Of a stretch of DNA of 64,000 nucleotides, positions 36,397 through 45,115 are shown piece by piece. Made by a program: the position numbers and the translations under genes. Location of the stretch: assembly GCF_000472385.1 (NCBI RefSeq), contig NZ_AWZU01000006.1, positions 124,108-188,107 of the forward strand, given 5' to 3'. Numbering within the stretch: position 1 is the stretch's first letter; the number at the start of each line of letters is the position of its first letter. The notes under the pieces are model-generated. The model did not search any database. It saw only the letters and a program-made list of their open reading frames with translations, and had not been told where the DNA came from. This DNA comes from Bradyrhizobium sp. ARR65. GTDB taxonomy: Bacteria; Pseudomonadota; Alphaproteobacteria; Rhizobiales; Xanthobacteraceae.

Positions 36397-36434
36397 GTGC
36401 TACATACTGTAGCACTTAAGATCCGATGATGCAA
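36397..36434 (-). promoter_or_regulatory. Candidate BlaI-type operator over the DUF1800-DUF1501 promoter
   Basis: A perfect dyad GTGCTACA-TAC-TGTAGCAC spans 36397-36415. On the minus strand a TTGCAT hexamer (36434-36429) is spaced 17 bases from TACAGT (36411-36406), which lies inside the dyad. TACA/TGTA half-sites are typical of BlaI/MecI/CopY operators, and a BlaI homologue is encoded about 3 kb away. The promoter hexamers are imperfect, so this is a model, not a proven site. Confidence 0.5.
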
Positions 36435-36505
36435 GCTCGGCTCGATTTACGGCGGCGGCCGTATCCTCCGATCTCACCTCGAGCCGGTGCAGCGGTCGAG
36501 CGGCT

Positions 36506-39043
36506 CTAGTAAGAAGGTCCCAGCGTGATTCGTCCGATACTGCCGTCCTTGGCAAGGCCGATCCGCCATTCGACCGAGCCGTTGGCGAAGTGCGCGATGT
36601 AGACATCACTGCCGATCAGGGTGACACCGCGGAACGAGAGCGCGCGCAGCTCTCCGAGCTTGGCGAGGATCGCGCGGTCGAAGGGAAGCTGCTGGCGCGT
36701 TTCGGCGGCGACTTCGGCGGTCATGCGATCGTAGTTCGGCTGACCGCGGTCCAGTCCCTGGATATAATCGCGCAGCATCTCCTCGCTGCCCGCGAGCGGT
36801 GCGGTACGCCGCTCGACATGCTCCGGTTCACCGCGTGATGCCTCGACGACGTGATAGCGCGTGCGCTGTCCCGGCAGCACGATCTCCAGACACTGTCCCG
36901 ATCGGTCGGTCACGACCCATGTGCTGTCGACGGTGGTCAAGAACGCAGCCGACCTGTCATCGGCGATTGTGCCATGCGTGGTCCGGGCTCCCTTGGCGTC
37001 CAGGCTGTAGAGCTGGATGTCGTCGCCGGTGCTGTTGAAGAGCTGGATCTTGATCGGCGCATTGCCGGCTTGCGCTTTCAGGTTCGGTTGTCCGGAGCAG
37101 GCGAGGACGTCGCCGGGCTCATCATTGCCGTTGGGGCGGAAGAGGACGTCCTCGGCCTTTCCGTCGGGTCCCAGCAGCACGCGGAATTCCGCGGACCCGT
37201 TCGCAAACTTCACGCCATAGATGTCGTAGCCGCCGGGACCGACGCCGCGAAAGAAAATCGATTCGACCGCACCCAGCGATACGAAGACCTCGTGCAGCTG
37301 AGCGGCCTGACGACGGATCGCGGCTGCGAGGGTCGCGCTCATCCGGTCATAATTCGGCGTCCCGTTTTGCATGTCGGCGATCCCGCGCAGGATCACCTCC
37401 TTCACTCCGGGCGTCGGCGTTTGTGCGCGGAAGCGATCCGGAACCTCCGTCATCCGGCGCGCAAACTCGCCTTCGACGATTCTGGCCCTGGCCTGATCAA
37501 TGCGCGGCGCAAGGCGCGCTCCGGATATCTGGTCGGACAGCAGGAGCTTGGGCACCTGTCCCTGGTCGTCGCGCAGGAAAACGACGAGATCGCCGTCGCC
37601 GCTGAAGAAGGCGTCGGGGCCGTCGGTCGTCAGCTCCACTCGCGTGCGCCCGGTCTCCTGTATGTGCAAGCCGTTGCCGTCCCGGGTCACTGCGAGCGCC
37701 CGGTTCGGCGCCAATTCGTACCAGCCGACATATTGATCAAGCAGTGTCGTGCTCATTTCGGCGCTCGCGCGGCGCATGGCGACGATCCGGGCCGCGTGCA
37801 CATCGTGGCCGTTCTGGTGCAGCGTCAGCTCAGCGGATTGCCCGGCATCGACGGCGAAGGTGATCGGGCCGCCGGTTGCGGGATAGGAATAGTTGCCATC
37901 GCTGGTCTGCGTCAGGTGAAGCTTGCGTTGCCCGGTGAGTTGCCCAAAGAGATCATCACCCTCCCGGAAGATGGCGAGCACTGATCGTGGGCCGAACGCG
38001 TAGAAATCGGCGCGCTCGGGGTTGTCCGGCACCGTTCCCCGATCGTCGGGCCGGCCGGCGGTGAACGCCGGCGGCTCCGGCGCGCGATCGGCGATGCTGC
38101 CGCTGGAGGCGACGGCAACGGGCACGATCGCCACTGCGATCCAGAGCCGCTGCCGCCAGGCCGCTCTCGGCGGCACAGCAACAGCCGCGACAATGCGCTC
38201 AATGCGTGTGCGTATGGTGGACGCCCTGGCCATTTCGAGCCCGGCCGGTTTGATGCGGCCGATGTTCTGCACGAGATCGAGCAGGATTTCCGCATAGGAG
38301 AGTCGATCCTCGAGGACCTCGATCGCCTCGGCATCGCTGATGATCTCCGCGAGTTCGGCCAGCCGGGTCAGTTGCCACCACGCAAACGGGCTGAACCAGA
38401 ACAGGGCGCGATTGAGCGAGGCGAGCAGCAGGATGTAGAAATCGCGGTTGGCGATATGGGCGCCCTCGTGTGCGAGCACGGCCTCGCGCTTTCGGAAATC
38501 CCAATCGTCGAACTGCGAAGGTACGAGGATGGTCGAACCGAAGGTGACTGGCCCGTCAATGGCAGGACTGATGCGGACGTTCCCGAATCCAGGCTCGTCG
38601 ATCGGCCTTGCTGCGCGCGCCAGCCGCCAAGTCAAATGCAGGCCGAGCGCCAATCTGAGCAGCAGCAGGCCGGCAACGCCGGCGTAAACCGCCATCGCGA
38701 TGGCCTGCCAATTGGCGGCCAACCAATCGATGCGTTGGTGTTGCGCGACGGGGACTGCGGCCGGCGGGCTGCTCTCCGACGATAGCGCGCCCTGCAGCAG
38801 CTCCGGCGGGGAGGTTTCAATGGGCCAGAAATGCTCCGTCGTGGGCACCGGCAGGGCGCCGACGGTGACGGTCACGACCGTCCAGCGCATCAGAAGCGGC
38901 ATCGCCAACGATGCAAACAGCACGATCGTCCACGAGGTCATTTGCAGGTGCGGATTCCGCACGCGGAAAAGAGTGAGACAAGTCCAGACGATGCTTCCCA
39001 GCAAAAAGGAGCGCAACGCCGCCTCTGCCAGAATTGTCAGCAT
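36506..39043 (-). CDS. M56-family (BlaR1-like) membrane metalloprotease with duplicated non-PBP C-terminal modules
   Basis: This 845-residue protein has about four membrane helices in its first 330 residues and a zinc protease motif HEGAH (192-196), with the third-ligand region LAEIISDAEAIEVLED. In BlaR1 this part cleaves the BlaI repressor after a signal. The penicillin-binding sensor of BlaR1 is absent. Instead there are two beta-rich modules resembling DUF3471 (about 340-425 and 430-520), and two copies of a roughly 95-residue module (about 546-640 and 752-845). Each copy of the latter contains PNYDRM and a FRGVxxxGxDxY-type strand, and then FANGSxEWRI. The ATG at 39043 shares its A with the blaI stop (TAATG), so translation is coupled. 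Confidence 0.88.
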   Translation of the reverse strand: MLTILAEAALRSFLLGSIVWTCLTLFRVRNPHLQMTSWTIVLFASLAMPLLMRWTVVTVTVGALPVPTTEHFWPIETSPPELLQGALSSESSPPAAVPVAQHQRIDWLAANWQAIAMAVYAGVAGLLLLRLALGLHLTWRLARAARPIDEPGFGNVRISPAIDGPVTFGSTILVPSQFDDWDFRKREAVLAHEGAHIANRDFYILLLASLNRALFWFSPFAWWQLTRLAELAEIISDAEAIEVLEDRLSYAEILLDLVQNIGRIKPAGLEMARASTIRTRIERIVAAVAVPPRAAWRQRLWIAVAIVPVAVASSGSIADRAPEPPAFTAGRPDDRGTVPDNPERADFYAFGPRSVLAIFREGDDLFGQLTGQRKLHLTQTSDGNYSYPATGGPITFAVDAGQSAELTLHQNGHDVHAARIVAMRRASAEMSTTLLDQYVGWYELAPNRALAVTRDGNGLHIQETGRTRVELTTDGPDAFFSGDGDLVVFLRDDQGQVPKLLLSDQISGARLAPRIDQARARIVEGEFARRMTEVPDRFRAQTPTPGVKEVILRGIADMQNGTPNYDRMSATLAAAIRRQAAQLHEVFVSLGAVESIFFRGVGPGGYDIYGVKFANGSAEFRVLLGPDGKAEDVLFRPNGNDEPGDVLACSGQPNLKAQAGNAPIKIQLFNSTGDDIQLYSLDAKGARTTHGTIADDRSAAFLTTVDSTWVVTDRSGQCLEIVLPGQRTRYHVVEASRGEPEHVERRTAPLAGSEEMLRDYIQGLDRGQPNYDRMTAEVAAETRQQLPFDRAILAKLGELRALSFRGVTLIGSDVYIAHFANGSVEWRIGLAKDGSIGRITLGPSY

Positions 39044-39429
39044 TATTTTTTTGCTCCCTTCGCCCTGGCCTTTGCCACCTGGTCGGCAAGCTGGCGCAAC
39101 TGCTTTTGGTCGAGCATCGCGCTGTCGACCATGCCGACCAGGACCTCCTCGATCGAGCCGTTGCAGAACCAGTCGACGATGCGCTTGACGGCTTTCGCCG
39201 CAACGCGCCCGCGCGGCTCGGCTGCATGGTAGACGTAAGTGCGTCCATCCACCGTGTGCCGCACATAGCCCTTGTCCTCCAGCCTGCGCAGCACGGTGCG
39301 AACCGTGGACTCCTTCAGCTTGCGCGCAAGCTTCTCGCGCACCACCTCGGCCGTGATTGGCGCATGCGCCCAAACCAGTTGCATGACCTCCCGTTCGAGG
39401 TCACCGAGTTCGGGCAGGCTGTCATGCAT
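39043..39429 (-). CDS. BlaI/MecI/CopY-family repressor
   Basis: This 128-residue winged-helix repressor reads LPELGDLEREVMQLVWAHAP, then VREKLARKLKESTVRTVLRR and LEDKGYVRHTVDGRTYVYHA. The C-terminal dimerisation half is typical (FCNGSIEEVLVGMVDSAML). In this family the partner M56 protease cleaves the repressor to open its targets. Its stop codon overlaps the M56 start. An imperfect GGTAG-N6-CTACC repeat lies 84-100 bases upstream and could be an autoregulatory site, though its half-sites are oriented differently from those of the dyad at 36.4 kb. Confidence 0.92.
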   Translation of the reverse strand: MHDSLPELGDLEREVMQLVWAHAPITAEVVREKLARKLKESTVRTVLRRLEDKGYVRHTVDGRTYVYHAAEPRGRVAAKAVKRIVDWFCNGSIEEVLVGMVDSAMLDQKQLRQLADQVAKARAKGAKK

Positions 39430-39639
39430 GGTGCGGTCCTTGTCATTTTGCGCGCTGTACCGCTACGGATCGTCGCACATGAGGCGACGTTAGGCAACTC
39501 CGATTCGACATGGGTAGCGAGTTCTACCTGGGATGGAGCGCGTCCGACCGGATACCGGACCCATGACTGCCTGTTAGCCAATTGCGCCGGCAGTCGCCTC
39601 GCCCGCGGTGCACGGGGCGGGAAACCCCGTGCGCGCGAC

Positions 39640-40569
39640 TCAGGCGGCCGAAATCAGGATAGCGGCTGTCAGGGTGATGACACTGAGAACGGTGCTGGCG
39701 ATCAGCATCGTTCCGATCGGGCCGGACGCAACATTATAACGAACAGCAAAGAGTACGCCGAATGCGCCGGACGGGACTGCCATGAGCACCACCGCAACAC
39801 GTGTTTCCGTCCCGTCGAGCAGTGTGAATGCCAAAAACGCTGTCAGCAGCGGCTGAAAAATGTTCTTGATCAGCGCAACCAGGCCCACATTCGCCGTGAA
39901 TTGAACCCGCTGTGCCGAGAGCACGAGGCCGGTGAGGAACAGCGCCGTTCCGGACGCACCCTGGCCGACCAGGGCGAGGGTGGAGTCGAGGAGCGGTGGA
40001 AGCGGCAGGCCGGCAAGCGATGTCAGCACGCCGGCAACCGGCGCGATCACGATCGGCTTCACGAGCGCGCTCTTGATCGTCGCACCAATGCTCTGCGCTC
40101 CGCTCTTCTTCGAGGACTCCAGAAGCAGGAGCGAAAGTGGCGTCAGAACGATGGCCGCGACGGCCACCGCGACCGCCACCGAAATCGAAGTCGATCTGTT
40201 GAACAGGGCTGCCACGATGGGGAGGCCTGCCGAGCCGACATTCGGACCCGAGGCGGTGAGTGCGGCAAGGGCGGCCTCGCGCCGATCGTTTCTAAGCACG
40301 CGGGTTTGCAGAACGTATGTAAACACGAATGGAGCGACCATCGCCGCGAATAGCACGGCAGCCATTCGTGCCTGCAGCATCATGGCTTCACGAGAGGTTT
40401 GCGCCATCGCCGTAAAGAGCGCCGCGGGCAATGCGAAGTCCATGACCAGGGCGTTTAGCGAACCGATATTGTGGTTGTCGAACTCTCGGGTTTGGCCCGC
40501 TGCATAGCCCAGCGCCATGACCAGGAATATGGGCGCCAGCGACGCGAGTATGGTCGTCACCTCGGTCAT
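39640..40569 (-). CDS. AEC-family (auxin efflux carrier-like) transporter
   Basis: This 309-residue protein has about ten predicted membrane helices and the N-terminal pattern LAPIFLVMALGYAAGQTREF with ALVMDFALPAALF, matching the AEC family (PF03547). Bacterial members carry malate, malonate or other organic acids. The family ending PSGAFGVLFAVRYNVASGPI is present. The ATG at 40569 overlaps the stop codon of the DUF1097 gene (ATGA), so translation is coupled and this start is favoured over upstream ones. The substrate is unknown; the adjacent hydrolase and binding protein suggest an organic acid. Confidence 0.9.
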   Translation of the reverse strand: MTEVTTILASLAPIFLVMALGYAAGQTREFDNHNIGSLNALVMDFALPAALFTAMAQTSREAMMLQARMAAVLFAAMVAPFVFTYVLQTRVLRNDRREAALAALTASGPNVGSAGLPIVAALFNRSTSISVAVAVAVAAIVLTPLSLLLLESSKKSGAQSIGATIKSALVKPIVIAPVAGVLTSLAGLPLPPLLDSTLALVGQGASGTALFLTGLVLSAQRVQFTANVGLVALIKNIFQPLLTAFLAFTLLDGTETRVAVVLMAVPSGAFGVLFAVRYNVASGPIGTMLIASTVLSVITLTAAILISAA

Positions 40570-41156
40570 TGCATGCCGCGCACCGGAGCGTGCGCGCTCC
40601 CCGACGGACTTGAAAGTCTCGAAGTTCCGTTGCGCCATGAAAGAAGGACGGCCAGCGAACCATGCATCGCACCGAGGCCCGTGCCAAACAGCAGTGAGAT
40701 CGATACGCAGAGCAGGGCATTCTTCCAATTGAACGAGGTCAATGCCGCAACACTGAATGCTCCAGTCGAGAGGCTGAGATATGCAAATGTGGAAGCAAAG
40801 CCATAGAAGGCGGCCGGCACGATCCTCAGCGGTTTGATGCATGAAGCGATGACGATCAGGAATGAAGCGATGCCGGCCGCAATCATGGTCGACGCTGTCG
40901 GCGCCAGCAGCAGCACGCCGGACGACACCACGAGAGCAACCAGCCACGCCATGGCGACGCCGAACACGAGCGCCGCCGAGGAGCGGATCGCCGCCTGCGC
41001 CGTCGCGCCGGAGTGGTCATAGCTTGCCCACCCGATGAACGCCGCCCATACGAAGAGGGCAGGCAATTCCGCGAAGGCGAGCACGGAGGCCGCGGAGACG
41101 AGCGCCGCGGCAAGTGCTGCTGCTACCGGATATGGCAGGTTCATGTTGATCACCAT
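40566..41156 (-). CDS. DUF1097 membrane protein
   Basis: This 196-residue protein has about five membrane helices (LPYPVAAALAAALVSAASVL, then ALFVWAAFIGWASYDHSGAT, and MAWLVALVVSSGVLLL). The WAAFIGWASY segment and overall layout match DUF1097 (YcdZ-like) inner-membrane proteins of unknown function. The C-terminal 35 residues after FGTGLGAMHGSLAVLLSW are polar. It is four bases overlapped by the AEC gene and follows the hydrolase gene by 81 bases on the same strand, so the three probably share a transcript. Confidence 0.82.
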   Translation of the reverse strand: MVINMNLPYPVAAALAAALVSAASVLAFAELPALFVWAAFIGWASYDHSGATAQAAIRSSAALVFGVAMAWLVALVVSSGVLLLAPTASTMIAAGIASFLIVIASCIKPLRIVPAAFYGFASTFAYLSLSTGAFSVAALTSFNWKNALLCVSISLLFGTGLGAMHGSLAVLLSWRNGTSRLSSPSGSAHAPVRGMQ

Positions 41157-41237
41157 GTCGCTAGGGCGCAGCTACCGGCTTTGGATTGCTGACCGAAAGC
41201 CTGACGCGGCGCCGCGGCTGTTCGCGATGTCCGCCTG

Positions 41238-42410
41238 TCAAGCGGCGACGCTGGTCGATTTCGTGCTCTCGCCAACCGGCATGCCGGCGTAGAAGCTCGC
41301 AAGCCAATGAACGATTGCGTGGCGAGCGACCGCCGAATTCCCGAGCTGGCAATGCTGCTCCGCTCCCTCGCGCGCCGTGAATATCCGCGTCGTCACGGAC
41401 CGGGCGCAGACGAGCTCGCGCATGGTCCGGTAGACCCAGTCGACATTGAACAGATGATCCTGCTCGCCTTCAGTGAGCAGAATATCCTGTTTGACGTTGT
41501 GCAAGATCCCGTCGAGCGAGTGCTTCGCAATCGCCGTGAGGAAATCGAATGGCGTCTTCGTGCCGGTAATGTGCATGCCCTGCACGATGCACCATTCGAA
41601 CACGGAGCTCGGCAAGCGCTCCTCGGCCACGACGGCCTCCGTCCCTTTGCGGTCGCCGGCCTTGAACCGCGAGATCAGTTCCTGTGCCTTGCCGGGCCGC
41701 ATTTGCTTGAGCGTCATGTCGAGACCCGAATACGAGGTGGGCATTGAAATGATGTGCTTGATGCGCGGCTCGAACGCCGCCGCTCGGATGGACATGTACC
41801 CGCCGCAAGAAGCGCCCAACCAATCCACGGCATCGAGCCCGAGGTAGTCGATCGCCGCCTTGGCCGGCTTCTCCCACGCATGGTCGAGGTAGATTCCTTG
41901 CCGCAGCGCACCGCCTTGGCCCGGACCGTCGAACGCAATCACTGTAATTCCGAGCTCGGTCAGTGGAAGGAGGAAGTTGTAGAATTCTTCGACGAACGAA
42001 TCGTATCCACCGGTGAAGATGAGGGTGCTGCGTTCCTTGCCTCTTGCCTGCAGTCTAAAGCCCGGCAGATGTCCGCCAGGATACGGAATGGCGATGCGCT
42101 CGTAACCGGCGACGCCTTTCATTCCGAGAGCCCAGTTGCGCGCGAAGTCGTCGTAGAGTCCGTTGCGAACGTCGCCGGCTGGCAAATAAAACTCCGCGCC
42201 GTGATAGTAGGAGGCAGCATCAAGGTGCCGCTTCTCGGCTTCCGCTTTTTTGGCGACCTCGAGCCAAACGGTGTACCAGGAATCGTAGTCCTTGATGCGT
42301 GGTGCGATCGCGCTGAGCTCCTTGAGGCGCGCGGGTGACGTGCCGTCAAGCAGCGGCCGGTTGAACGTGTAGTTCATCCCGGGGTCGGGCAACATATGAA
42401 TGAAGGGCAT
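41238..42410 (-). CDS. Alpha/beta hydrolase (FrsA / pseudooxynicotine-hydrolase-like)
   Basis: This 390-residue cytoplasmic hydrolase has an N-terminal helical cap (residues 1-130) and a core fold with nucleophile serine in WLGASCGGYMSIRAA (about residue 205). The acid residue is probably in LLTEGEQDHLFN, and the catalytic histidine in REGAEQHCQLGN. The oxyanion region is LIFTGGYDSFVEEF. The layout resembles the FrsA/DUF1100 group and 2,6-dihydroxypseudooxynicotine hydrolase, which cut C-C or ester bonds. The true substrate is unknown. It is divergent from a LysR gene with a good LysR-type dyad between them. Confidence 0.87.
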   Translation of the reverse strand: MPFIHMLPDPGMNYTFNRPLLDGTSPARLKELSAIAPRIKDYDSWYTVWLEVAKKAEAEKRHLDAASYYHGAEFYLPAGDVRNGLYDDFARNWALGMKGVAGYERIAIPYPGGHLPGFRLQARGKERSTLIFTGGYDSFVEEFYNFLLPLTELGITVIAFDGPGQGGALRQGIYLDHAWEKPAKAAIDYLGLDAVDWLGASCGGYMSIRAAAFEPRIKHIISMPTSYSGLDMTLKQMRPGKAQELISRFKAGDRKGTEAVVAEERLPSSVFEWCIVQGMHITGTKTPFDFLTAIAKHSLDGILHNVKQDILLTEGEQDHLFNVDWVYRTMRELVCARSVTTRIFTAREGAEQHCQLGNSAVARHAIVHWLASFYAGMPVGESTKSTSVAA

Positions 42411-42465
42411 GGTGTTCTCCGCTGGGTGGGTTTAGTCGCGGCCGAACAATTGACCCGGACCTGTG

Positions 42466-42480
42466 TTGATGCCATATCAA
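42466..42480. promoter_or_regulatory. LysR-type binding dyad between hydrolase and LysR genes
   Basis: TTGAT-GCCAT-ATCAA is a perfect dyad containing the T-N11-A core typical of LysR sites. It lies 56 bases upstream of the hydrolase start and 81 bases upstream of the LysR start, a classic position for a divergent regulator. Confidence 0.55.
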
Positions 42481-42560
42481 TCTCGGCACCATTTCGTTGC
42501 CCAAAATGCAACGCCTGCCGCGGCCCTGACGGCAAGAGACTGATGGCAAGAGGTGAGCCG

Positions 42561-43460
42561 ATGGATTTCACGGCCCTTCGCTATTTCAGTGCCACTGCCC
42601 ACGCCCGCTCGATACGCGCCGCGTCCGATCGTCTGCACGTGTCACCGTCGGCCATCAGCCGCCAGATTGCCAAGCTCGAGCATGAGCTCCGCGCGCCGAT
42701 TTTCGACCGGCGCGCCCAGGGCATGAAGTTGACGCCGGCCGGAGAAATTCTGTTGTCGAAGATCGATGGCGTCATGCGCGAGTTCTCGCGTGTGAAATCT
42801 CACATCGCGGCGCTAGCCGACCTCCAGGCCGGTAATGTCGATGTCTACTGTTTCCAGACCGCCATCGAGAGCTTCGTGGCGCCCGTGCTGAACCGGTTTC
42901 ACACCCAATATCCCGACGTGACTTTCAACGTGAGAATGAGCAGCACCGACGAGGCGATGGAGGCGTTGGTTGCAGGCACCGCGGAAATCGGCCTCATCCT
43001 CAATCCACCGGTGCGCGAGACGATCACGCGCTTGGAAGTATTCCGCGACAGAATGGTCGCAGCCTTTTCGCCCGTGCATCCGCTTGCAGGCCGGAAGCTC
43101 CTGTCGCTTCGCGAACTCGAAGGTTTTCCCTTTGTGCTCACCGAGCCGTCTTTCGGGTTGCGACAGCAGCTCGAACGTGTCTTCGTCAAGCATCGCTTCG
43201 AGCCCGCAACCTTTTGCGTGACGAACTCGCTGGCCCTCGTCAAGGAGGTCGCGAGCATCGGCAATCATTGTACCTTGCTGCCGCGCTTTGCAGTGGAAAA
43301 GGAATTGGCGGCCGGACATATCAAAGCGGCAGCGGTCCGGGAGTTTGCTTCGGATCCCCTGATATTCTGCATTTGCTCTGCGACCGACCGCTCGCTGTCG
43401 CCGGCGGCCCAGGTCTTCATGAACATCGTCATGGATTATTGCCGCCGCTACCGCCATTGA
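42561..43460 (+). CDS. LysR-family regulator of the hydrolase/AEC cluster
   Basis: This 299-residue transcription factor starts MDFTALRYFSATAHARSIRA, followed by the helix-turn-helix ASDRLHVSPSAISRQIAKLE. The substrate-binding domain begins at about residue 88 (GNVDVYCFQTAIESFVAPVL). The ATG at 42561 follows AGAGGTGAG and gives the normal LysR N-terminus; the in-frame ATG at 42543 adds six residues. It is divergent from the hydrolase gene and 98 bases upstream of the binding-protein gene. The inducer is unknown. Confidence 0.92.
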   Translation: MDFTALRYFSATAHARSIRAASDRLHVSPSAISRQIAKLEHELRAPIFDRRAQGMKLTPAGEILLSKIDGVMREFSRVKSHIAALADLQAGNVDVYCFQTAIESFVAPVLNRFHTQYPDVTFNVRMSSTDEAMEALVAGTAEIGLILNPPVRETITRLEVFRDRMVAAFSPVHPLAGRKLLSLRELEGFPFVLTEPSFGLRQQLERVFVKHRFEPATFCVTNSLALVKEVASIGNHCTLLPRFAVEKELAAGHIKAAAVREFASDPLIFCICSATDRSLSPAAQVFMNIVMDYCRRYRH

Positions 43461-43558
43461 GATAGACTTAAATCGCCGGATGCCGGCAAAGCTGAAATTC
43501 AGGAAAGCGAGGGATCGGCAAGCCCTGCTTGTCTGCTCCCCTACAGGCGAGAGCGATC

Positions 43559-44533
43559 ATGCTCCGGCGCCGGAAATTCCTTCAGCTCGGCGCGGCTGTC
43601 GTTGCCGCTTCCGCAAGTCGTGCCGCCGCAGCGCCGCCGACCTATCCGGCGAGACCCGTCATCATGGTTGTCGGGTTCTCGCCCGGCGGCAATACCGACA
43701 TTGTCGCGCGTCTCATGGCACAGTGGCTGTCGCAGCATTTGGGCAAGCCGTTCATTGTTGAGAACCGCACCGGAGCGGGGACGAACCTCGCAACTGAGTC
43801 GGTCGTGCGCGCGGCGCCTGATGGCTACACATTGCTGGTGGCCTCGGCCGCGAATGCGGTCAACGCAACGCTCTACAGGAATCTAAAGTTCAACTTCATT
43901 CGGGACACCGAGCCGGTCGCGGGGATCGCCAGCACGCCTCTCGTGATGTGCGTCAATCCCTCCTTTCCCGCACGTTCCGTCCCCGAATTCATCGCGCAAG
44001 CGCGTGCCAATCCGGATCGGCTGAACTTCGCCTCCAGCGGCGTGGGCAGCCCACCGCACGTCGCCACCGAACTGTTCAAGGCGATGACCGGCATCCGCAT
44101 GCAGCATGTCCCGTATCGGGGGGATGCCGAGGCGATCAGCGATCTGATCGGGGCCCGGGTGCACGTCTACTTCGCCACCTTGCCGGGCTCGATCGGGTTC
44201 ATCAGGACCGGCGCCTTGCGTGCGCTCGCCGTCAGCGCGGCGGAACGGTCTCCAGCGTTGCCGGGGGTGCCGGCCATGGCCGAGTTTCTGCAGGGCTACG
44301 ATGCGACGATTTGGAATGGTCTCAATGCCCCGAAGGGCACGCCGGCCGAGGTGGTCACGGAGCTCAACAAGCAGGTCAATGCCGGTCTCCGCGATCCCAA
44401 GTTGAGCGGCCGCTTCGCCGAGTTGGGGGCGAAGGTGCTTCCCGGATCGGTCCAGGATTATGCGAGGTTTGTCGCAGAGGAGACGGAGAAGTGGGGTCTC
44501 ATCGTCAAGTCGGCCGGTTCTCAGATCGAATAG
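43559..44533 (+). CDS. Bug/TctC-type periplasmic solute-binding protein
   Basis: This 324-residue protein belongs to the tripartite tricarboxylate transporter receptor family, which binds carboxylic or other small acids in the periplasm. A twin-arginine-like signal is present (LRRRKFLQLGAAVVAASASR, cleavage near AAAAPP). Family marks are YPARPVIMVVGFSPGGNTDI, ENRTGAGTNLATESVV and NGLNAPKGTPAEVV. No TctA/TctB membrane genes lie beside it, which is common for the many orphan Bug proteins. AGGCGAGAG before the ATG at 43559 supports that start. It follows the LysR gene on the same strand. Confidence 0.92.
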   Translation: MLRRRKFLQLGAAVVAASASRAAAAPPTYPARPVIMVVGFSPGGNTDIVARLMAQWLSQHLGKPFIVENRTGAGTNLATESVVRAAPDGYTLLVASAANAVNATLYRNLKFNFIRDTEPVAGIASTPLVMCVNPSFPARSVPEFIAQARANPDRLNFASSGVGSPPHVATELFKAMTGIRMQHVPYRGDAEAISDLIGARVHVYFATLPGSIGFIRTGALRALAVSAAERSPALPGVPAMAEFLQGYDATIWNGLNAPKGTPAEVVTELNKQVNAGLRDPKLSGRFAELGAKVLPGSVQDYARFVAEETEKWGLIVKSAGSQIE

Positions 44534-44639
44534 CCGGGCGAAGCGATGCTTTCAGATGCCCCCCGCGCGGGTGCACGACGGGCGAATCGGCCGAAGCGAA
44601 CAATTACACGAGTGCGCGCAGGATGCAGCGTCGAGGCGG

Positions 44640-45115
44640 TCGACGGCCTGCAAAATCGCTGGCGCGAAAAATCCAATTTCGCAAAGCCACGCAAGACGAT
44701 CCGGGTTGTCCAGTCCTTCGCGCAAAAATATTCGTCTTTCGTTTTTTCAGAAGTTTATGCATCCTCATGAGCGTCCCGCCTCGATGAAGAGGGGCGGATC
44801 GCGATCGTCACGAAACGCGAGGCGGGATGCGGTGGCCGCGATGATGCCGACAGACGAGCGGCTGTCGTCGCGGACGGCGAAGTCGGGTGGTCCTGGCGCG
44901 CCCATGCAGGCGTCAAGCCGGCCGCGATGCTTATCCATCGCGCCGGCGACGGTGGCAATCAAGCTGGTTCACCGGGGAGAGCCCGAAGTAAGCCGTAAAC
45001 CACTGCGCAGGGAAGGCCGGAGTGATTACCGCCTGTACCTGTGGTCAACGCGCACCTCGCGCATTTTTTCGCGCGGGGGCCCGGGTGCAGCGGCCACCCG
45101 GCCTTCCCTGCGCCC
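44640..45115. repeat. Structured non-coding element with long inverted repeats
   Basis: In the 890-base gap after the Bug gene I see no believable gene. It carries two strong long-range stems. Bases 44771-44783 pair with 44818-44830 (13 pairs, one G-U), and 45005-45020 pairs exactly with 45098-45113 (16 pairs, GCGCAGGGAAGGCCGG type). The right arm of the second stem also overlaps a local hairpin CCGGGTG (45081-45087) with CACCCGG (45095-45101), so the two folds exclude each other. From memory, similar segments recur in Bradyrhizobiaceae genomes, which I could not check. The remainder to 45423 shows nothing further. Confidence 0.5.

Noticed and set aside
36506-39043. Interpretation of the BlaI-M56 pair as a beta-lactam resistance sensor
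   Set aside because: There is no penicillin-binding domain in the sensor and no beta-lactamase gene in the window.
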